From: Paraburkholderia kirstenboschensis
GTDB lineage: Bacteria > Pseudomonadota > Gammaproteobacteria > Burkholderiales > Burkholderiaceae
Direction of reading: 5' to 3'
Assembly (NCBI RefSeq): GCF_904848585.1
Contig: NZ_CAJHCR010000013.1
Location: 1 to 64,000, forward strand
DNA: 64,000 bases
Made by a program: the position numbers and the translations under genes
The notes under the pieces: model-generated
Told to the model about the DNA's origin: nothing
Seen by the model: only the letters and a program-made list of their open reading frames with translations
The model's database searches: none
Shown: piece after piece, positions 31,225 to 40,673 of the stretch
How the letters are laid out: each line of letters opens with the position of its first letter
How positions within the stretch are numbered: position 1 is the first letter of the stretch

Positions 31225-32784
31225 TCAGGCAGGCTGGCCGACTTTGAACACCGCGACAGCCTCGCGCAAGTGCTCGGTCTGCTCATCGAGCGAACCTGCT
31301 GCGGCCGCGGCCTGTTCGACGAGCGCGGCGTTGCGCTGCGTGACGTCGTCCATCTGTCGAATCGCCAAGTTGACTTCGCCGATGCCGGAACTCTGTTCCT
31401 TCGACGCCGCCGAGATCTCGTTCATGATCGCCGTGACGCGGCGCACCGCCTCGACCACTTCGCCAATCGTACTGCCTGCTTTCCCGGCCAACGTCGAACC
31501 TTCGCCGACCTGCTCGACCGACTGGTCGATCAACACCTTGATTTCTTTCGCGGCTGTCGCGCTGCGCTGCGCGAGATTGCGGACTTCGCCCGCGACGACC
31601 GCAAAGCCGCGACCTTCCTCGCCGGCGCGTGCAGCTTCCACGGCTGCGTTGAGCGCGAGAATATTCGTCTGGAACGCAATGCCTTCGATCACGCTGATGA
31701 TCTCGCCGATCTTGCGTGAGCTGTCGGTGATACCGGCCATTTTCTGAACGACGTCGTTGACGACTTCACCGCCGCGCGCGGCGATGCTCGATGCGTCCTT
31801 CGCAAGTTCGGACGCGGTGGCCGCGTTGCCGGCGTTCTGCGTGACGGTCTTGGTGAGTTCGTCCATGCTAGCGGCGGTTTGCTGCAACGACGCGGCCTGT
31901 TCTTCGGTACGGCTCGACAGGTCGAGATTGCCTGCGGCGATTTCCTTCGAGGCGACCGTGATCGTTTCAGCCGAATTCTTGATACGCGCGACGGTGGCCG
32001 CAAGCTGATCGCGCATTTCGCGCAGCGAGAAAAGCAGGCTGGATGCGTCGTCGCGGCGCAGGTCGATAGGTGTGGCCAGATCGCCGCGGGCAATGCGCAT
32101 GGCGATTTCGGCCGCGGCGGACGGCTCGCCGCCGATCGAGCGCGACACGTTGCGCACGACGCGCGACGCGACGAACGACACGAGCACGCCCAGTACCAGC
32201 AGCATGCCGCCGGAGCGCAGCAGAGTCGCGTAGAACTGAGCCTGGATGTCGTCCATGTAGGCGCCGGCGATGAAGTCCCAGTTCCACGGCGCAAAGCGCT
32301 TCACGTAGCCGATTTTCTCGCTCGGCTTCGTGTCGCCGGGCTTCGGCCACCAGTAACGCAAATAGCCTGCGCCGCCCGCCGAGGCGCCCGCCGCGGCGAT
32401 GTCGTGGTACAGCGCATTGCCCTTGGCGTCGCGAAAGCCGCTCATGTCCTTGCCGTTGAGTTGCGGGCTCATCGGGTGCGCGACCATCACCGAGTCGCTG
32501 CGCACAATCGTCACGTAGCCCGAGGTGCCGTAACGCTGCGCATTGACGCGGGCGATGGCTTGCTGCTTCGCTTCGTCGATGGAAAGCTTGCCGGCGTCCG
32601 CCTGCTTCGCGTAGTCGGCGACAATCGACGCCGCCATGTCGGTCACATCGGCCAGCGCGGAGCGCCGTGCGTCCATCTGTGCGCTACGCGCTTCGAACGC
32701 GTTCACTACGGTGACGATCAGCAGTGCCGCCCAGCAAAGCAGCAGGGGCACCCATAACTTCTGTTTCAAGGTCAGACGGTTCAT
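31225..32784 (-). CDS. methyl-accepting chemotaxis protein with single Cache domain
   Basis: A 519-residue chemoreceptor. A first helix (LWVPLLLCWAALLIVTVVNAF, from about residue 10) and second helix near residue 190 flank a periplasmic single-Cache domain (GYVTIVRSDSVMVAHPMSPQ, FAPWNWDFIAGAYMDDI). HAMP follows, then the long signalling coiled coil with the hairpin tip IEGIAFQTNILALNAAVEAARAGEEGRGFAVVA (conserved kinase-contact region; only its centre is diagnostic). Single-Cache domains of this kind bind small carboxylates. ATG 32784 is the natural start. A sigma-28 promoter at 32849-32875 couples it to the flagellar regulon. Confidence 0.93.
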   Translation of the reverse strand: MNRLTLKQKLWVPLLLCWAALLIVTVVNAFEARSAQMDARRSALADVTDMAASIVADYAKQADAGKLSIDEAKQQAIARVNAQRYGTSGYVTIVRSDSVMVAHPMSPQLNGKDMSGFRDAKGNALYHDIAAAGASAGGAGYLRYWWPKPGDTKPSEKIGYVKRFAPWNWDFIAGAYMDDIQAQFYATLLRSGGMLLVLGVLVSFVASRVVRNVSRSIGGEPSAAAEIAMRIARGDLATPIDLRRDDASSLLFSLREMRDQLAATVARIKNSAETITVASKEIAAGNLDLSSRTEEQAASLQQTAASMDELTKTVTQNAGNAATASELAKDASSIAARGGEVVNDVVQKMAGITDSSRKIGEIISVIEGIAFQTNILALNAAVEAARAGEEGRGFAVVAGEVRNLAQRSATAAKEIKVLIDQSVEQVGEGSTLAGKAGSTIGEVVEAVRRVTAIMNEISAASKEQSSGIGEVNLAIRQMDDVTQRNAALVEQAAAAAGSLDEQTEHLREAVAVFKVGQPA

Positions 32785-32848
32785 TATTGGATTCGACGGT
32801 TCGTTGAGCGCGAGATAGGGGCGCTTGCCAGGCAGCGCCATAGTTCGC

Positions 32849-32875
32849 ATAACGGCTGTCGAAGCAAATTCTTTA
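32849..32875 (-). promoter_or_regulatory. sigma-28 (FliA) promoter of the chemoreceptor
   Basis: On the minus strand: TAAAGAAT, an 11-bp spacer, GCCGTTAT, close to TAAAGTTT-N11-GCCGATAA. It lies 65 bp upstream of the chemoreceptor ATG. Confidence 0.7.
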
Positions 32876-32967
32876 TCCCTTGCCCGACGGTCGAGTCCGC
32901 ACCGCACGCCAAATAAATCAAATAGTTGCGCGGTGGTCACATGGTTTGCGTCGAAGAGCGCGCGACC

Positions 32968-33864
32968 CTACGCATTGAATAGTTCGCTCCGCGCCGCGTC
33001 GATGATCGTCGCGACAGCCGGATGGCTGATGCGGCGTTCGATCGAGATCGCAAAGAATTCCTCGACGATGGTGTTGATTTGCCCGACGGTCGTGAGTTTA
33101 TGTTCGGCCTGCAACTGGTTCTCCAGGACCGTCGGCGCGAATAGAAGGCCGCGGCCTTCACGGCCGAACGCCAGTGCCATCGCACTGTCGTCGAACTCGC
33201 CGACGATGCGCGGTGAAATTGCGCGCGATGCGAGCCAGTGATCCAGCTTGCGGCGCACCGCCGATTCGGTGCCGGGCAGCAGCAGCGGCAACTGTCCGAG
33301 CGACATGGGAAAGCGTTTCCGCACGCCCTGCAGTAGCGCTTCAGCGCCAAAGCAGCTTAGGGTCGAACGGCCGAGCCGGTGATTGAACGCCTTGATATTG
33401 ACATCGGCGGGAATGGGCGCGTCCGCGATGATCAGGTCGAGGCGGTGCACGGCCAGTTGAGCGAGCAGCGCGTGCAGCTTGCCTTCGTGACAGATCACGC
33501 GCAGCGAAGCCGGTGCGCTCAGCGCCGGTTCCAGCAGCCGGTACGCGATCGCCTTGGGCACCGAGTCCGCAATGCCGACGCGAAACCGGGATTGCGTGCC
33601 GACCTCCTGCTCGCGGCGCACCGCGCTTTCCAGTTCCGAGCCTAGCGAGAATATTTCGTCGGCGTAATCGAGCGCCAGCCGGCCGGCGTCGGTTAATTCG
33701 AGCGTGCGCCCGCTCTTCTTAAAGAGCTTTTTATCCAGCGCTTCCTCGAGCAATTTGATCTGCCCGCTCAGCGTTTGCGGCGTGATGTGCAGTTGCTCAC
33801 CCGCACGGACGATGCCGCCCGCGTGTGCCGCGACCCAGAAGTAATACAGATGCTTGAAATTCAC
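32968..33864 (-). CDS. nhaR: NhaR-type LysR regulator
   Basis: A 298-residue LysR protein whose start MNFKHLYYFWVAAHAGGIVR and AGEQLHITPQTLSGQIKLLE match NhaR, the sodium-responsive activator of nhaA and osmC in E. coli. No nhaA lies next to it; a CBS-domain gene is divergent, 147 bp away, and a chemoreceptor gene is downstream. Its target is thus unclear and need not be sodium extrusion here. Confidence 0.88.
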   Translation of the reverse strand: MNFKHLYYFWVAAHAGGIVRAGEQLHITPQTLSGQIKLLEEALDKKLFKKSGRTLELTDAGRLALDYADEIFSLGSELESAVRREQEVGTQSRFRVGIADSVPKAIAYRLLEPALSAPASLRVICHEGKLHALLAQLAVHRLDLIIADAPIPADVNIKAFNHRLGRSTLSCFGAEALLQGVRKRFPMSLGQLPLLLPGTESAVRRKLDHWLASRAISPRIVGEFDDSAMALAFGREGRGLLFAPTVLENQLQAEHKLTTVGQINTIVEEFFAISIERRISHPAVATIIDAARSELFNA

Positions 33865-34011
33865 GCGCCCTCCGTCGATTACACGACGTTACGGTTTTTG
33901 CGAACGATCAGCAACAAAAATACGAATTTTCCGTTGTCTCCAGTTCGGTTAGATTCAAGGCTCGTCCCGAGGCGTCAGCGGGCGGCTAATTGGAGCTGAC
34001 AGAGGTGACCT

Positions 34012-34494
34012 ATGGCATCCGTTGCACAGTTTCTGCGTTCGAAAGCGTCCCAGACAGTCTGGTCGATCGAGGCGTCGGCGTCGGTGTACGACGCGATTGC
34101 GGTCATGGCTCACCGGCAGGTCGGCGCGCTCATCGTGGCGCACGAAAGGCGCATTGCCGGCATCGTCACGGAGCGTGATTACGCACGCAAGATCGTTCTA
34201 ATGGACCGTTCGTCGCGCAATACGCCGGTGCGCGACATCATGTCGACGGCGGTGCGCTATGTCGGCCCGGAGCAGACGACTGAGGAGTGCATGGCACTCA
34301 TGACCGGACACCGCATACGTTATCTGCCCGTGATCGCCGCAGGGCAGGTGATCGGAATGGTGTCGATCGGCGACCTGATCAAGAACCAGATGTCGGAGCA
34401 GGAACACACGATCCGGCAACTGGAGCACTACATCCACGGCAACAGTTTGCAGGCCGCGCATGGCGGATTGCAGGCTGGCCGGTGGCAAGTTTAG
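34012..34494 (+). CDS. CBS-domain protein
   Basis: A 160-residue protein of two CBS motifs: SIEASASVYDAIAVMAHRQVGALIV (centre near residue 30) and VRYVGPEQTTEECMALMTGHRIRYLPVI (near 90). It closes with GDLIKNQMSEQEHTIRQLEHYI, as in the stand-alone CBS proteins of many proteobacteria thought to bind adenosine nucleotides or S-adenosyl compounds. AGAGGTGA precedes the ATG. It is followed 86 bp later by the Tim44-like gene on the same strand. Confidence 0.88.
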   Translation: MASVAQFLRSKASQTVWSIEASASVYDAIAVMAHRQVGALIVAHERRIAGIVTERDYARKIVLMDRSSRNTPVRDIMSTAVRYVGPEQTTEECMALMTGHRIRYLPVIAAGQVIGMVSIGDLIKNQMSEQEHTIRQLEHYIHGNSLQAAHGGLQAGRWQV

Positions 34495-34580
34495 AGCCGA
34501 AAAATTTTACTGTCCGTAAGGTAGCCGCGAGAAGATGACGCGCGGCGCGGGCGGCCCCTGACACATCAAGAGAGGTTTAT

Positions 34581-35549
34581 ATGTACAAGCAAACTGTCGA
34601 TCACTTGCGGCGCGTTGCCAGCAAGGTGACACGCGGCACCGTAGCACTCGGTCTCGCGGGCGTGCTCGCGCTCGGCGCGCTCGCGGCCAACGACGCGCAA
34701 GCGAAGCGCGTCGGCGGCAGTCAAAGCATTGGGCGCCAGTCGCAGATGGCGTCGCCGTCCGCTCCGGCGCAACGAAGCCAGCAAGCTCAGCCGACGCAAC
34801 AGTCCGCACAGGCTCCGGCCGCCACTCCGGCGCGCAACCGCTGGCTCGGTCCGCTGGCAGGCCTTGCCGCCGGCTTTGGTATTGCCGCGCTGCTGTCGTC
34901 ACTTGGCCTCGGCGCGGGGCTCGCGCAAATGCTGTCGAACGTGCTGTTGATCGGCCTCGTAGTCGTTGCCGGCGTGATGCTGTTCAGGTTCATCGCTAAT
35001 CGGCGCCGCCCGGATCTGGCTTATGGACACGGCGCGGCGAACCGGTCGCAGACCAACGGCTCGCCGCTCCACAACCAGGCCGGTAACGCGCGGCCGGACA
35101 CGAACTTTTTCGGCATGCAACGCGCCGCGACGAATCTGGCTGGAGCAGCGGGCACGGTGAAGGCGCCCGTGCAACCGCTCGGGCTCGATCAGGCCGAGTT
35201 GGTGGCTTCGGCGAAAAGCATGTTCATGCGTTTGCAAGGCGCATGGGACCGCAACGAGCAAGGTGACCTGTTCGAATTGACCACGCCGGAGATGTTCGCG
35301 CAGATCAAGCGTGATCTGGAAAGCCGCGGTAGTGAGCCGAATCGTACGGAAGTACCGCAACTGGATGCCGAAGTGCTGGGTGTGGAAAGCAGCGCGAACG
35401 AGACACTCGTCAGCGTGCGCTTTTATGGTCAGATGCGCGAAGACGGCGCAGCGGCTGCCCAGCCGTTCCAGGAGGTGTGGAACATTGTCCGCGGCGCACA
35501 AGGCGACCAGGCGTGGCGGCTCGCGGGCATTCAGCAGCTCGACCGGTAA
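34581..35549 (+). CDS. Tim44-like domain membrane protein
   Basis: A 322-residue protein with an N-terminal membrane helix or signal (residues 17-37), a Gln/Pro/Ala-rich linker (45-85), then a hydrophobic region (about 90-140: GPLAGLAAGFGIAALLSSLG, VLLIGLVVVAGVMLFRFI). The C-terminal Tim44-like domain (about 210-322) contains SAKSMFMRLQGAWDRNEQGDL and FYGQMREDG. Bacterial Tim44-like proteins are of uncertain function, possibly in membrane protein biogenesis. It has its own ribosome site (AAGAGAGG). Confidence 0.85.
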   Translation: MYKQTVDHLRRVASKVTRGTVALGLAGVLALGALAANDAQAKRVGGSQSIGRQSQMASPSAPAQRSQQAQPTQQSAQAPAATPARNRWLGPLAGLAAGFGIAALLSSLGLGAGLAQMLSNVLLIGLVVVAGVMLFRFIANRRRPDLAYGHGAANRSQTNGSPLHNQAGNARPDTNFFGMQRAATNLAGAAGTVKAPVQPLGLDQAELVASAKSMFMRLQGAWDRNEQGDLFELTTPEMFAQIKRDLESRGSEPNRTEVPQLDAEVLGVESSANETLVSVRFYGQMREDGAAAAQPFQEVWNIVRGAQGDQAWRLAGIQQLDR

Positions 35550-35628
35550 GGGAAGGACGGGGGAATCCATCAGTGGATGCCCCGTCTAACCATGAGAAAC
35601 CGACGCAACGGCCGCGGAGTATCGTGCT

Positions 35629-37494
35629 CTATTTCACATTAGCCGAACGCTTCTTCCACCATGTCGACAGCACCCATTCGTCGGCGGCGAAATAAAGCGG
35701 GAGCTTCGCGGGATATCCAAGGTCGTTACGGTATGCAATGCGGTGGCTTGCGGAATACCAGTGCGGGACCACGTAATAGCCGTTCATCAATACCCGGTCC
35801 AGCGCGTGTGTCGCGTCAACAAGCTGCTCATGCGTTTGCGCCGATACGACCTGTTGCAGGATGGCATCGATAGCCGGGGACTTTACGCCGACCAGGTTAT
35901 CGGAGCCCTGCCGATCGGCATACTTGCTGCCGAAACGCGAAAGCTGTTCGGTACCCGGCAACTGGACATCGGGCAAACGCACGGTTGTCATGTCGAAGTC
36001 GAACGCGTCGAGACGCTTTTGAACGAGCGCGAAATCGGCGGTGCGGAAATTCATCGTAATCCCCAGCTTCTGCAGATTGCGGCCAAACGCGGCGGCGACC
36101 GGCTCCATTGACGTGCCGCCGCCACTGTCGTCGAGAAGTTCGAACACGAACGGCTGCCCGTTCACGTCGCGCAGCGCACCGTCGCGATAAGACCAGCCCG
36201 CCTGCGCCAGCAGTTGGCGCGCCTTGACGAGATTGGCGCGCAGTGAACCTGGCGGGTCGGTGTCGGGCTGTTGCGGCATGTCGCCGAACACGGCCGGGTC
36301 CAGCTGTCCGCGCAGGGGCTCCAGAATCGCTAGCTCGCCTTCGCCTGGCTTTCCGCTCGCCTGCAACTCTGTGTTGGCAAAGAAGCTGCCGGTACGCTTG
36401 TACTGATCGAAAAAAAGCTGACGGTTGAGCCACTGGAAGTCGAGCGCGAGATCGAGTGCCTGACGTACCCGCACGTCGCGGAAAATGGGCCGTCGCAAGT
36501 TGATGAAGAAGCCTTGCATGCCCGCGCCGTTGTGGTGAGGAAACTCGCGCTTGATCAGCTCGCCGCTGTCGAAGCGCTTGCCGACATCGCGCCGCACCCA
36601 GCTCTGCGCGACGTTCTCGACGAGCACGTCGTACTCGCCCGCCCTGAATGCTTCCAGCTTCGCGACCGCGTCGGAATACAGTTTGTATTCGATGCGTGCA
36701 AAGTTGTGCGTGCCCACGCGCACCGGCAGCGACGCGCCCCAGTAGTTGGGGTTGCGCTTATAGCTGATAGTGCGACCGTTGTCGTATTTGTCGATCAGGT
36801 AATCTCCGCTCGCAATCGGCTTCTCGAACGCGAGCTGGTCGAAAGGAATGCGCGTGCCATCCGGCCTCATGCCCCACTTGCGCGAAAACACCGGGATTCC
36901 GCCCGCGAGCAGCGGCATTTCGCGCGTCGCGACCTTGTACTCGAAACGGATCGTGAGCCGGTCGACGACCACGGCCCGCGCGATCTGCCCGAAGTACACC
37001 GAGAACTGCGGCAGAGCCTGCGGACTCTTCAGCGTGTCGAACGAGAACTTGACGTCCTCGGCCGTGACTGCGTCGCCATTCGAAAAGCGCGCTTCCGGAT
37101 TGATGTGGAAGGTTGTCGAAAAGCCATCCGGCGCTACGTCGATGTCGTCGGCGAGCAGGCAGTACGCGCTCGCGACTTCGTCGGAACTGCCGGTCGTCAG
37201 GCTCTCGAACATCAGTCCGAGTCCGGGCGCGGGATTGCCGCGCAGCGTGAACGGGTTGAATTTATCGAAGCTCGTCAGACGATTCGGGTTCGCGAGGACA
37301 AGCGTGCCGTCGCGCGGTGCGTCGGGGTTCACGTACTCGAAGTGCTTGAAGTCCGCCGGGTACCTGGGCTCGCCATATTGCGCGATGGCGTAGAAGGCGC
37401 ACGCAGGATTCGCAATCCACATGGCCGATCCGCTGAGCACGAGCGCGGCCAGCAAGCGCCAGGTGTTGCGCGAGCGTACCCTCGTGTGAGTCAT
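35629..37494 (-). CDS. ABC transporter periplasmic substrate-binding protein, YejA-like
   Basis: A 621-residue extracellular solute-binding protein family 5 member with a signal peptide ending NPACA-FYAIAQYG. The order MFESLTTGSSDE, FSNGDAVTAEDVKFSFDTL and NPNYWGASLPV is typical of peptide/microcin C binding proteins such as YejA. A permease pair (yejBE) and ATPase (yejF) are not adjacent here, so it is an orphan binding protein or works with a distant transporter. It follows the hybrid kinase gene on the same strand, 180 bp away, and faces the Tim44-like gene. Confidence 0.88.
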   Translation of the reverse strand: MTHTRVRSRNTWRLLAALVLSGSAMWIANPACAFYAIAQYGEPRYPADFKHFEYVNPDAPRDGTLVLANPNRLTSFDKFNPFTLRGNPAPGLGLMFESLTTGSSDEVASAYCLLADDIDVAPDGFSTTFHINPEARFSNGDAVTAEDVKFSFDTLKSPQALPQFSVYFGQIARAVVVDRLTIRFEYKVATREMPLLAGGIPVFSRKWGMRPDGTRIPFDQLAFEKPIASGDYLIDKYDNGRTISYKRNPNYWGASLPVRVGTHNFARIEYKLYSDAVAKLEAFRAGEYDVLVENVAQSWVRRDVGKRFDSGELIKREFPHHNGAGMQGFFINLRRPIFRDVRVRQALDLALDFQWLNRQLFFDQYKRTGSFFANTELQASGKPGEGELAILEPLRGQLDPAVFGDMPQQPDTDPPGSLRANLVKARQLLAQAGWSYRDGALRDVNGQPFVFELLDDSGGGTSMEPVAAAFGRNLQKLGITMNFRTADFALVQKRLDAFDFDMTTVRLPDVQLPGTEQLSRFGSKYADRQGSDNLVGVKSPAIDAILQQVVSAQTHEQLVDATHALDRVLMNGYYVVPHWYSASHRIAYRNDLGYPAKLPLYFAADEWVLSTWWKKRSANVK

Positions 37495-37674
37495 AAACTC
37501 CCTTGGCGCAGTGCTCCCATTTGAACGTCAATTGGACCGCCACGCGCCGCCGGCGTTTCATACAGCGAGTCGCAAAGCCGCGTCCGTGCGTTCGAGTTGG
37601 GGTATTCGGGCGCCCGCCGTCAGCGCCGACCAGGTCGCGAAGGCGGGAGCCCGTGTTGCGCAAAAGTGAGCACG

Positions 37675-40323
37675 TCACTCCACATGGGGCGACGCGGCAG
37701 CCGGCGACATTTCCGCGAGCAGCGACATCAGATATTCAATGTCCACCGGCTTGACGAGATGATGGTCGAATCCAGCGGCCTGCACGCGCAGATGATCGTC
37801 CGCCTGGCCGTACCCCGTCACCGCGATCAGCACCGGCCGGACCTCGCCCTTCAGGCGGATCAGCCGGGCGAGTTCATAGCCGTCCGTATCGGGCAGCCCA
37901 ATGTCGAGCAACGCTGCATCGACGGGCTCGGCCTCGGCTATCGCGAGGGCGTCGTTGGCGCAGTATGCAACGTTGACGCGATAGCCCTCGCTCTCGCAAA
38001 GCAGCGCGAGTGAGTCGGCGGCGTCCTTGTTGTCGTCGACGATCAGCACATGCAGCGAAGCGCGCTCCGCATGCGACAGGCCCGCAACCGACGGTTCGTC
38101 GTGCAACGGCGCAGACACTTCGGGCGCGTGACAGAGCGGCAGCCTGATCGAAACCGTGGCGCCGCGGCCGGGCCCGGGACTCGTAATGTCGATCGAGCCG
38201 CCGTGCAATTCGACAAGCTTCTTCACGAGCGACAAGCCGATGCCGAGGCCACCATGCGCCCGGTCCAGCGTTCGCTCACCCTGTGCGAACAGATCGAAAA
38301 TATGCGGCAGAAGATCGGGCGAGATGCCGCTGCCGTTGTCTTCAATGGTGACGGTCGCGAAGCGTTCGTCGGCGAGCGCGGTCACGCACACGTTGCCGCC
38401 GGGGTCCGTGTACTTGCACGCGTTGTTCAACACGTTGACGAGAATCTGCGACAGGCGCAGCGGGTCCGCGTGCAGCCAGACCGGCGTGGGCGGCAGCCGC
38501 ACGGTGAGGTGCTGGCCGCGCGAGCTCGCCATTGACGACACCGTTTCGAGCGCGCCATAAACCGCGGTGCCGACCAGTAGCGGCTCGCGTCGAAGCACGA
38601 TGCGGCCGTGCGTGATGCGCGAGACTTCCAGCAGATCGTCGACGAGTCGTGCCATGTGATCGACCTGCCGGCTCAGCATGCCGACCAGTTCGCCGGCCTT
38701 CATGCCGGCTTCTTTTTCTCGACGCAGTAGTGCAATGGCATTGCGCATCGGCGCGAGCGGGTTGCGCAGTTCGTGCGCGAGCATCGCGAGAAATTCGTCC
38801 TTGCGGCGGTCCGTTTCGCGCAATGCGAGTTCCAGCGTCTTGCGCTGCGTGATATCCACCGCGCTTGCAATTACGCGCCACGGGCGGCCGTCGGCGTCGC
38901 GCTGCAACACGGCCTGGCTTTGCAGCCAGCTTTCCCTGTTACCCAACGAGATGCGGAATTCCAGCGGCTTGTCGAATTCGCCAGTGAGCGCGACGCGGCG
39001 CATCGCTGCGTCCACCGACGCGCGGTCTTCAGCGTGCACGCGATGAAGCGCGGCGTCGTAGGTGAGCGCGCTCGGCGCGGCTGGCATGCTGGGCACTGCG
39101 TCTACGCTGTCCCAGCAGACCGTCCATGAATCGAGCGACAGATAACCAATCGTCATTCTGGCGGCACGCATGGCCACCTGTAGACGCAGATTGCGCTCTT
39201 CGAGCGCGGCGGCTGCGGCACGCTCGTCGGTGACGTCCGTCGCCATGCAAAACCATTCGCGCAACGTGCCGTCGTCGTCGCGTAAAGGCGCGGCCCGCGC
39301 GACCAGGGTCCGCCAGCTGGAATCGCGCCGGCGCAGCCGGAACGTCATCGAGGCGGGCATCTCGGCCTTCACGATCCGCGACCACTTCTCGCGAGCGCTT
39401 TCCTGGTCGTCGGGATGAACGAGGTCGAGCCATTCGCAGCCCGCGCTCAGGCCGTCCTGCGCCGCGAATGACTGCCAGTTGCCAAGCTGATGCGTATTCC
39501 CCTGTGCGTCCGCTATCCAGGTCAGTTCGGAACTCGCTTCGACGAGCGCGCGATAGCGCTGTTCGCTGCGTTCGCGTTCTGTCTGCGCGTCGTGCTGTTC
39601 CGTAATGTCGTATGTCACGCCGAATACGCGTTCGATTTCCGAGCCGGTTCCGCAGTCGGTTTCGCCGCGCGTTCTAAGCCACAAGCGCTGCCCATTCTCG
39701 AGCTGGACTGGAAAGTCCAATTCGAAAGGCACGCACTGATGCAAGCGGCCGGTCAGCTCGCGCGCGAACCAGGCGCGATGACTCTCGGGGATTCTGTCGA
39801 ACAACCATTGCAGCGGCACTTCCGCCTGCTGGGGATCGAGACCGTAGATCTGCGCCAATTGAGCGCTGATTCGCGCCGTGCGGCTGCCCATGTCCCATTC
39901 CCACGCGCCGACACGCGCCGCGTCGAGCGCGAAGCGCAGACGCCGTTCGCCGACCTCGTAGGCTTCGCCGGCCTTCACGAAGTCGTCGATGTCCATCGCG
40001 ATGCCGCATGCGCCGGACACGACGCGCGCGTCGTCGAAGATCGGCCGTATGCGCAGTTTGTGCCAGCGGTATTTGCCGTCGAAACGCTGCAGGCGCGCAT
40101 TCACCTTCACGCTCTCGCCATCGGTAAGCGCGGTGCGCCATGCGTCGTGCACTTTCTTGACGTCGCATTCGAGAACGAACTGGTCCCAGTGCAACGTTGT
40201 ATTGGGTGCGAACGGATTGCCGAGATATGTGCGGCAGGCAAGGTTGGCGTAGGTGACGATTCCGCGCGCTTCCGCGGTCCACACCAGAGCCGGAACCTGA
40301 TCGGCAATATCGTTGTTGCTCAT
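37675..40323 (-). CDS. hybrid sensor histidine kinase with multiple PAS domains
   Basis: An 882-residue cytoplasmic kinase. Three or four PAS/PAC units fill residues 1-500 (PALVWTAEARGIVTYANLAC, WEWDMGSRTARISAQLAQIY and WIADAQGNTHQLGNW open them). A HisKA domain has phospho-acceptor H517 (MLAHELRNPLAPM), then HATPase with NACKYTDPGG and GSGISPDLLPHIFDLF, then a C-terminal receiver with D807 (LLDIGLPDTDGYEL) and K near 860 (HLVKPVD). No transmembrane segment was seen. No response regulator with an output domain is nearby, so its output must go through a distant phosphotransfer partner. ATG 40323 lacks a strong ribosome site. Confidence 0.9.
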   Translation of the reverse strand: MSNNDIADQVPALVWTAEARGIVTYANLACRTYLGNPFAPNTTLHWDQFVLECDVKKVHDAWRTALTDGESVKVNARLQRFDGKYRWHKLRIRPIFDDARVVSGACGIAMDIDDFVKAGEAYEVGERRLRFALDAARVGAWEWDMGSRTARISAQLAQIYGLDPQQAEVPLQWLFDRIPESHRAWFARELTGRLHQCVPFELDFPVQLENGQRLWLRTRGETDCGTGSEIERVFGVTYDITEQHDAQTERERSEQRYRALVEASSELTWIADAQGNTHQLGNWQSFAAQDGLSAGCEWLDLVHPDDQESAREKWSRIVKAEMPASMTFRLRRRDSSWRTLVARAAPLRDDDGTLREWFCMATDVTDERAAAAALEERNLRLQVAMRAARMTIGYLSLDSWTVCWDSVDAVPSMPAAPSALTYDAALHRVHAEDRASVDAAMRRVALTGEFDKPLEFRISLGNRESWLQSQAVLQRDADGRPWRVIASAVDITQRKTLELALRETDRRKDEFLAMLAHELRNPLAPMRNAIALLRREKEAGMKAGELVGMLSRQVDHMARLVDDLLEVSRITHGRIVLRREPLLVGTAVYGALETVSSMASSRGQHLTVRLPPTPVWLHADPLRLSQILVNVLNNACKYTDPGGNVCVTALADERFATVTIEDNGSGISPDLLPHIFDLFAQGERTLDRAHGGLGIGLSLVKKLVELHGGSIDITSPGPGRGATVSIRLPLCHAPEVSAPLHDEPSVAGLSHAERASLHVLIVDDNKDAADSLALLCESEGYRVNVAYCANDALAIAEAEPVDAALLDIGLPDTDGYELARLIRLKGEVRPVLIAVTGYGQADDHLRVQAAGFDHHLVKPVDIEYLMSLLAEMSPAAASPHVE

Positions 40324-40673
40324 TGCGTTATCAATCGCACTGTTCGTACTGCTTCCAGGAGGACGTCTGCTCGGATCCAAGTGAGATTGAAGCGCCGCCC
40401 TGCACGGGCTACGCGAAGTTAATCGTCGTTTGCACGGTGCCTGGTTGCTATAGGGGAAACCATGGGATTGCGCGTTGCAGTGCCGCACTCGCTGCTCATG
40501 CGGTGGCCAATTCTGCAGACGTTTAGGCACGATCCGTGGATATCCCGCTCACCTCTGCTCATTGTGCTCCTGAAACCGACTGTAATAATACGTCGTGCGT
40601 GCAGCGGTACCGCCGCGCCATAACCGCAAGACATCAGACAATGCGGCGCCCATCGAGTGGGACAGGAGACGTG
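40324..40673. other. divergent promoter region, kinase/TpsA
   Basis: These 350 bp separate the kinase and tpsA starts. No gene or clear operator was recognised. Confidence 0.4.
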
